From Scleroderma bovista (Eukaryota; Basidiomycota; Agaricomycetes; Boletales; Sclerodermataceae), in NCBI GenBank assembly GCA_037178675.1, contig JAYMGJ010000473.1, forward strand, positions 214,529 to 278,528: 64,000 nucleotides of DNA, written 5' to 3'. A program made the translations under genes and the position numbers. Below are positions 57,023-64,000 of this stretch, piece after piece (the first letter of the stretch is position 1; each line of letters opens with the position of its first letter). Below the pieces are notes generated by a model. The model was not told the origin of the DNA, made no database searches, and saw only the letters and a list, made by a program, of their open reading frames with translations.

Positions 57023-59470
57023 CTAGATGCTGCCAGAGGGAAACTGTAAGCCTAGTTGAGCTCTGAACTTCGTGAATTTCTCGCATGGTAAGTTCTTGGT
57101 GAGCAGATCGGCAGGATTCTCAGCACCATCAATAAAGAATAGTTCCACATTACCTTTCGCGACTGACTTGCGGATTCCATGGTAGTGAATGTCGATGTGC
57201 TTGGAGCGAGGCTCCATTACAGGGTTGGATGCCATGAATATGGACCCCTGATTATCACCACAAATCAGGATAGCATTCAGCGTATAGCCGAGCTCACCGA
57301 GCAAACTTCGTATCCAGGTAACTTGGCGAGTGCAATCGCTCAAAGCCATATATTCGGCCTCAGTGGACGAGTACACAATAGTCTTCTGGGCATGAGAAGT
57401 CCAACTAATCAAGCCATCTGCAAGCTTCAGGTAAAAACCTGTCTGCAAGAGGCAAGAGGTAGGGTCTGATCCCCAATCTGAGTCCATGCATGCAGTTAAG
57501 CCAGCACCGGATCCACCATTGTATACTAGGGAGTATGTAGATGTCCCAATAAGATAGCGACAGATATACAGCACTTTGTTCAGGTGGTCCTGAGATGGGT
57601 TCACGGCATGGCGCGAGAGGTGCATTACTGCGAATGCGATGTTGGGCCTAGTGCCTAACATGAGGTACAGAAGGGACCCAATAACCATCTGGAAATGGGA
57701 GCAGAGATCCGCATCAACAGGCTCTGTATTTTTGGTGGCATAGTAGCCAGCCGGTAGTGGGGTGCTTGTGGACTTTGCATTGAGCATGCCGCAGCGTTCA
57801 ACAACCTTTTGGAGGTACGCGCATTGATCCAAGTGGATAATGCGACCTTTGCGAGTGATTCACATTCGGAGGAACTCATTAGGTTCTCCAAGGTCTTGGC
57901 ATTCCCATTTGCGCATGAATTGCACTTTGATGGCATCAACAACAGCCTTGTTAGGGCCGCAGAATAGAGCATCGTCAACGTAGATAATACCAATGACAAT
58001 GTTGGTGCCTTTCTTCTTGTAGAAGAAGATGCCTGCTTCAGACTTAAGGCGCTCAAACCCGAGCTCTTTGAGAGACTCATTGAGTGTGCGCCACCAAGCT
58101 AGGCCGGCCTGTTTAAGGCCATAGAGGGCATGCCAGAGGCGGAGCACTTTGCACTCTTGCCCAGGAACTGCAAACCCTTCAGGTTGCTCCATATAGATCT
58201 CTTTGTCGAGCTTGCCATACAAGTAGGCGCTCCGAACATTGAGTCCAGTAATATACTAATTCTCAAGTGCAGCAAGCGCAAGCATGAGGCGCACTGTTTC
58301 AAAGCGCATGACTGGTGAGAAGACCTGGTCAAAATCCAATCCCTCGACCTGGGAGAAGCCTTTCGCTACTAAGCAGGCTTTCTTTCGGCCATCCGACTTG
58401 ACGTCAAAGACCCATCAATTCTTAATGACCTTCCGGTCTCAGGGATGGTCAACTAGCTCAAAGACTTTGCACTTTCGCAGCACATTGAGCTCTTCTTGGC
58501 AAGCAAGTCACCAGAGTTTCTGCTCAACTTGGGGTAAGCGAGCGATGTCCTTGTAGGACCAATTGCGGACGCTGTCATATTGAGGCTCGCGGGTTGTGAG
58601 GGCTTTGCCCATCAGGAAATGGACTAGGTTGGCTCCCCCTTCCTAGCACATCTTTTGCACATCTTCCTCACTGGGTGTTGCAGAGGTGTTGGGGAAACCA
58701 CCAGGAACATGGTCTGGTGTGTCTGGTTGTGGGGGCCTAGAGGCCTCACCCACTGTTTGTTGCCATCGGGAGGCACTTTCGATATCCTGGAGTTGCTCAA
58801 TGGGATGTCGCCGCTCACCATACATGTTACTGGGGTGCAATGGCACTCTATGTTCACGTTGGGGGCGGGCAGAGATATTCACTGCAGGGGGTTGTGGCAC
58901 ATTTTGGTGGCGTTCAGCTCAGCCAGGGCGCTGCAGTGCCAGAGGTGGCGGATTTCTCGCTGGTGAAGGCGTTCTTGGTGCCTGTGGAGGCACTCGAGAT
59001 GGCATACGGGGAGGATTTGGTTCATTAGGCTCTTCCTTAGGAGCCTTGGGTTCCTCACGCTTCGGATCATCATCCTGCGCTTGGGGATGTGGGTAGCCAT
59101 GGTCGTGTTCCACATCTTCATCACTGTCGATATCATCAGGGGGATTCCCTGGTCGATCGGTGGTAGGTTTTGGATTTACCCTTCCAAAAGGGTTCTCAAG
59201 AGGTTCGCACCTGTTCTTAGGGCAGCAAGGGAAGTGATGCTCGTCAAAGATGGCATGAGCAGCGGTAAACACTGCATTGGTGGAGCGCATAAACAAAAAG
59301 TTGCGCTCATTGCCAGGAGCAACACCGACATAAGTCATTAGCTCTGACTTGGGAGCCATCTTATTTGCTCGAGCCGAGGCTGGGAGGTATACAAAGGCTC
59401 CACAGTCAAATACACGAAGGTGGTCGATGTTAGGCATCTCCCCCTTAAGCATTTCATGGGGGGTGCACCA
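57023..59470 (-). pseudogene. copia B linker, RT and RNase H
   Basis: This continues in frame from the TGA at 59471: integrase C-terminus (GEMPNIDHLRVFDCGAFVYLP), Asp/Pro-rich linker, RT (ACLVAKGFSQVEGLDFDQVF, EIYMEQPEGFAVPGQ, catalytic IIYVDDALF intact) and RNase H (MDSDWGSDPTSC, YSSTEAEYMALSD, LICGDNQGS, ENPADLLTKNL). In-frame stops at about 58919, 58643, 58520, 58415, 58255 and 57857 break it; all but the one near 58255 read TGA. The YVDD box is intact, unlike in copia A and D. Confidence 0.92.
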
Positions 59471-61945
59471 TCACAGGCAAGCTACTGGGGTACGGTTGTA
59501 AATGTGGGTTGCGTGAGTGAACACAAATTCCCACCAAGAGTCAGGAATGCAGGCTTGATGCCGCATAGACTTGGCTTTATCCATGAGAGTGCGCCCTAGA
59601 CGCTCAGCACGGCCATTCTGCATGGGTGTTCTTGGAGCACTTTGATATATTTTAATTCCTTTCTCAAGGAGTGCTCGATCAAACAGATTGGATTTATACT
59701 CTCTGCCGGCATCGGACATCCATCCAACAACATGCATATCATGTTGGACGCGCACCATTTCAAGGAAATCTTTGGCGGCCATGATTGCTGCAGCTTTGGA
59801 GCGAAGGGGCATAGTCCAGGCATGAGAAGTATAGTCATCGTAGAAGGTGATAACATATTTAAACTTCCGGTACGACATAACCAGGAAAGATTTGAGATCA
59901 GAGTGCCCCAGCTCGAAAGGCTTGGAAGCACGTCTTTCATTCTCTGGGAAAGCTCGATTGGGCATCTTGCCTAGAGCACATCCAGGGCAAACACAGTCCT
60001 CAGTTGGAAAGTGAATCTCCAGGAAGTGCTGCGTATGTTTTTGTGCGCGTCGGAGTACTTCCTTAGAGGGGTGCCCAAATCTCTGGTGCATAATGTTGTA
60101 ATCAACTTTGCTCATGGAGGCAATATAGTTAGATCTAATTATCGGGATAGATCTAATCCTGAAAATGATGTTGCAATTGTCTTCTGGGTCTGGCCCAAAC
60201 CATAGGTGGTCAGCTTTGCCAATAAGGCTAATGCCTCGCTTATCGCCAGTGACTCTGTAGTTACGCTGGAGCATTTCACTCATAGAAATTAGGTGTGCAG
60301 TAGCGCCTGGCATATGGAGCACTTGGGTGAGGGTTACTACTTTCTCATCCCCTGAGTTGTGGTCTAGGCACCGGAGTAATACCGTGCCAATACCAGCAAT
60401 TAGTGCTACACCATTAGCCATTTTTGTGTAGTGCACTCGCTTTAGCACGTTGTAAGAGGCGAAGTCGCCTAGGTCACCGGTAAAATGGCGGGATGCGCCA
60501 GAGTCTAGTAGCCAGAAAGCACCAGATAGTTTGCTATTGTCGGCCATTTTTCCCTTACATCTAGCACAGTGCGCATTGGTTTCATTCAAACACGAACAAA
60601 TATATGCATTACTTGAGACACGACATGACATATTGTAGGTACTACTTGCTATATACAGTGATGGCATGTAGCGCACATGTAAAGGGAGCATGTCAGTGTC
60701 GGTCAGCACGCATGCAGAAGGTACTTGCCTGAAAAGGCTGGCCTCCACGCCCACTGCCATCAATGTTGCATTGTAGCAGTCGAGAACCATCGCATCGATT
60801 TCGTCAAACTCGTTGTCGGCGAAAGGCTCATGGGCATATGGTTCTTCATCCCCAAGGGAGATGGCATCCTCCTCATACATCGTGATGCGCTCCTCAAGAT
60901 GAGGGCGCTTCAATGAGGAGGGACTGGCCTCAGGCTGGTCCAGGTTCACACTGGCCATCGACATGACTTGGTCGAGGGTGCGGATGGTCTGGCAGGAGGG
61001 CTCTACCCCCAGATGGTGTGCCAAATTGAAGGCCTGAATAGTATTATCAAATGTGGGGGGGCCAAAGTTGGTAGCATCGGGGGTATGGGCCAAGGCGCGA
61101 GGGTCAATGGTGGGTACTGGTCCATCTTCATAGTGGACATAGGTGGCGAAAGCGGCCTGTTGGGCATTCTCGCAACGAGCGTGAGCCTTCTTGCCACCAC
61201 AGCGAGTGTGGCCTCCCTGTCCTTGGGCAGGAGTGTTTCCGCTCGCACCGCCATTGGACCCACCTTGCTGCTGCTGCTGCTGCTGCTGGGCGAATTTTGG
61301 GTCAGCCGGCTTGCACTTCACAGTGCTAAGCTTGTTGGCCTGGGGGCCCTTACCACCGCCACAAGAAGTAGTGCCTTTCTGCTCAAAGGAGAGTGTAGCT
61401 GCTTTGACGATCCTGTCGGGCTTCAGAGTCTTGATCTCATCAGGGGACGTTTGGCTGAGTATCTGCACTACGACCTCCATAGTAGGAGGGAGCTTGCAAA
61501 GAATGATCATTGCCTGCACAGGGGCAGGGAATTCGAAGCCAGTGTCCTTGAGGTAGGCGAAGTGACTGAGCACTTTGGTGATTGCCGGAGCGGGATGGGA
61601 GCCAGAGGGGATGGTAGTTGCCAGGAGCTTGCTAAGCTCAGCGTAGGCAGAACCAATGCTGGGGGCGCCGAAGTCCTTCTTGAGGTGGTCCCAGACTTCC
61701 TTTACAGTAATCAGCTCGGAGATGGCAACCTGGATGGAGGGGGCGAGGCGCAAGGTGATGTTACCAAGTGCTCTCTCGGTGCTATCGTCCCAGTCTTTTC
61801 GGTCGTCATGACCATCAGCGGGTTGTGTCGACGAGTAGACATACCATTGGCCTTGTGCCCGAAGGTAGGCCTGCATAGCAGTGTGCCACTGCTGCCAGTT
61901 GGAGCCAGTGAACACGGGAACCATCTTGTCAAGAGCACTGGACAT
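59471..61945 (-). pseudogene. copia B Gag-protease-integrase
   Basis: Open for 824 codons from the ATG at 61945 (SSALDKMVPVFTGSNWQQW). Gag has the UBN2-like region (TVKEVWDHLKKDFGAP), a polyglutamine run before GGSNGGASG, and a Cys/His-poor tail, so a clear CCHC knuckle is missing. The protease site is WLLDSGASRHFTG. The integrase has HQRFGHPSKEV ... CPGCALGK, LGHSDLKSF, GWMSDAGREYKS and PMQNGRAERLG (D, D and E). It ends in TGA at 59471, where Arg (CGA) is expected. Upstream frame codons 61946-61993 lack an ATG and are leader. Confidence 0.92.
61262..61289. repeat. CTG/CAG repeat encoding polyglutamine in Gag
   Basis: About eight CTG triplets on the plus strand give a Q8 run in copia B Gag. 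The copia C relic has five Q, and copia A near 63911-63931 has about seven. The length varies between relatives. Confidence 0.85.
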
Positions 61946-62286
61946 GGTGATATTCTGTTGGGAGTCAATGGAGTCAGCAAGTGAATGTGACAACAGACAA
62001 GCAAGGAAAGAAGAAACACCTGAGTGCTAGTGAAAGCACTTCTGTCTACAGCTAACTCATGACTAGGTCATGCCAGCACAAGTCGTCGTTGATCTTCACC
62101 TGTGGCAGAAACAGGTGCTCAAATCTAGGAGCTCACTGTCTGGTGCAAGTCGTCGACCAACATCACCTTGTGGCTGTGCAGGGGCTCAACTAGGAGCTCA
62201 CTGTGGTCCACAGCGTCAAGCTAGTTAAAGCGACGCTCAGGGAGCTGGAGCACTGCCTGGTGCATTGCTGCACACAGTGCGCTCAT

Positions 62287-62299
62287 GGGGCTCATAACC
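62287..62299 (-). promoter_or_regulatory. copia B primer-binding site, half-tRNA iMet type
   Basis: The minus strand reads GGTTATGAGCCCC directly after the 5' LTR, identical to the copia D site. It is complementary to the initiator Met tRNA anticodon arm. Confidence 0.8.
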
Positions 62300-62573
62300 T
62301 GTTGAAGCAATACCTATGTACGTAGAGGAACTGCTACTCCAACTCACCTGTTGGGTGGAGTGCACAACCTGAGATGGTAGCGGTAGCTGGTTAAGAGCTG
62401 TTATATTATATAAGTGATGACCACTGTTTATATACAACAAATAGTGTGACACATGACTGTGACATGTGACATCTACTCTAAAGAGGACTATTACTAAGTC
62501 TACACTAATATGGGTTGCAGTCTTGTGTGCACTTTGTCGACGGTTTACGCCAGGTGCACGTGCGACTTCAACA
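62300..62573 (-). repeat. copia B 5' LTR
   Basis: 274 bp, pairs with 56691-56976. A 12-base segment around GTGACGCATGATG is absent. Confidence 0.93.
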
Positions 62574-62578
62574 GGAAG

Positions 62579-64000
62579 CACATCTTTCATTTTCTGGGAA
62601 AGCTTGATTGGGCATTTTGCCTAGAGCACATCTAGGGCAAACACAATCTTCAGTAGGAAAGTGAATCCCTGGGAAGCACTGCATATGCTTTTGTGCACCT
62701 CAGAGGACTTCCTTTGAGGGGTGCCCAAATCTCTGGTGCATAATGTCATAATCAACTTTGCTCATAGAGGCAATATAGTTAGATCTAATTGTCGGGATAG
62801 ATCTAATCCCAAAAATAATGTTGTGATCATCTTCTGGGTCTGGCCCAAACCATAGGCAATTGGCTTTGCCAATAAGGCTAATGCCTCTCTTATCACCAGT
62901 GACTCTGTAATTGCATTGAAGCATTTCACCCATAGAAATTAGGCATGCAGTAGCGCCTGGCATACAGAGCACTTGGATGAGTGTTACTACTTTCTCATCC
63001 CCAGAGTTGTGGTCTAGGCACTGGAGTAATACCATGCCAATGCCAGCAATCAATGCTACACCATTAGCTATTTTGGTGTAGTGTGCTTATTTTAGCTCAT
63101 TGTAGGAGGCAAAATTGCCTATGTCACTGGTAAAGTGGTGGGATGTGCCTGAGTCTAGTAGCCAGAAGGCACCAGAGAGTTCACTTCCATTGGCCATTTT
63201 TCCCTTACAGCCAGAACAGCGTGCATCATTTATCTCATGGGAACATAAGAAGTTATATGCATTGCTTGAGTCATGACACAACAAATTATAGTTACTACTC
63301 GCTATATACAGTGCCAGTGTAAAGCGCACATGTAAAGGGAGCATGTCAGTGTTGGTTAGCATGCATGCAGAAGGTCCTTGCCTGAAGAGGCTGGCCTCCA
63401 TGCCCATCACCATCAACACTGTGTTATAGCAGTCGAGGACCATCACATTGATTTCATTGAACTCATTGTTTGCAAACAGTTCATGGGCGAATGGTTCCTC
63501 ATCCCCAAGGGAGATGGCATCCTCCTCATACATGGTGATGCACTCCTCAAGATGAGGGTGCTTCAGCGAGGAGGGACCAGCCTCAGGCTGGTCCAGATTC
63601 ACACTGGCTGTTGACACGATGTGGTTGAGGGTGCAGATGGTTTGGCAGGAGGGCTCCACCCCCAAGTGGTGCACCAGGTTGAAGGCCTTAATAGTATTAT
63701 TGAATGCTGGAGGGCCATAGTGACCGGGAGTGTGGGCCAAGGCATGGGGATTGACGGTCAGCTCAGGCCCATCATAGTGGACATAGGTGGCAAAGGATGC
63801 CTGTTGGGCATTCTCATGTCAAGTGTGAGCCTTCTTGCCACCATGGCAAGTGCAGCCTCCCTGTCCTTGGGCAGGACCATTTCCGCTCGCACCACCATTG
63901 GACCTGCCTTGCTGCTGCTGCTGCTGCTGCTGGGTGAACTTAGGGTCAGCTGGCTTGCACTTCACAGTGCTAAGCTTATTAGCCTGAGGGCCCTTACCAC
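62579..64000 (-). pseudogene. copia A Gag-protease-integrase, runs off the window
   Basis: This holds the first half of copia A, homologous to 59930-61400 of copia B. Gag and spacer (SSLKHPHLEECITMYEEDAI, FRQGPSACMLTNTDML), the protease site WLLDSGTSHHFTSD, and pre-integrase LISMGEMLQCNYRV and MHQRFGHPSKEV are recognisable. Stops near 62699, 63086 and a decayed HHCC region follow. CpG is largely lost relative to copia B. The gag start lies beyond 64000. Confidence 0.9.

Larger units (their letters stand above)
56691..62573 (-). mobile_element. copia B: complete but broken Ty1/copia element, 5.9 kb
   Basis: Two LTRs (286 and 274 bp) flank a whole gag-pro-int-RT-RNase H body, with duplication GGAAG (56686-56690, 62574-62578). 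It is inserted in the integrase of copia A, a relative of the same family. The main LTR difference is a 12-base segment absent on the right. The reading frame carries about seven premature stops, mostly TGA. Confidence 0.95.

Noticed and set aside
59471..59473. TGA as a recoded sense codon (read-through)
   Set aside because: The same frames contain other stop types and frameshifts, and the Tc1 transposase needs no recoding. Decay of CGA explains it.
60968..61984. 338-residue open frame on the plus strand
   Set aside because: It is exactly antisense to copia B gag, and its Gly/Leu-rich composition follows from the gag codons.

Overview
The window looks like transposon-packed heterochromatin from a filamentous basidiomycete, most likely an Agaricomycete. 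The reasons are chromodomain-type Ty3/gypsy and Ty1/copia elements, hAT and Tc1/IS630 elements whose genes carry 50-65 bp GT-AG introns, and protein families I know from mushroom-forming fungi. No database search was possible, so the genus is not assigned. I see no convincing host gene, tRNA or rRNA in 64 kb. Nearly everything can be read as nested mobile elements.

Region 1 (1-5.6 kb): a 232 bp LTR, minisatellites, a foldback-element relic and an old, CpG-poor LTR. Region 2 (5.6-25.3 kb): a four-level nest. A plus-strand gypsy element (gypsy 1) holds a 2.1 kb LTR and a foldback element (FB-A, 10159-22702, 8-bp target duplication). FB-A holds a minus-strand chromodomain gypsy (gypsy 2), and gypsy 2 holds an intact-looking two-gene Tc1/mariner element (17753-20720) with perfect 69 bp inverted repeats and a TA duplication. 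Region 3 (25.3-27.4 kb): unassigned sequence with two short reading frames. Region 4 (27.4-41.4 kb): a 2.1 kb LTR split by a copia element (copia D, 28919-40830, 5-bp duplication AGAGC). Copia D carries a second foldback (FB-B, 32095-36061), another 2.1 kb LTR and a 724 bp tandem duplication. Region 5 (41.4-50.5 kb): a degenerate retroelement gag with its LTR, hAT remnants, and an IS630/Tc1-like DDE transposase gene split by a hAT-type MITE that itself holds a solo LTR. Region 6 (50.5-64 kb): an old LTR, a copia gag relic, and a copia (copia A) interrupted by a related copia (copia B, 56691-62573, duplication GGAAG) and by a second hAT-type MITE. Copia A runs off the right edge.

The genes work as separate selfish elements. 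Gag-protease-integrase-RT-RNase H polyproteins serve the retroelements, and DDE transposases serve the DNA elements. Older layers have lost CpG to TpG/CpA, and most premature stops are TGA at codons where CGA is expected. This is what deamination of methylated CpG or a RIP-like process would leave. The Tc1/mariner element is the youngest visible layer and is the only one with whole genes; its second gene encodes a 487-residue protein of unknown role. The foldback elements share a conserved block and are the least classified structures here.
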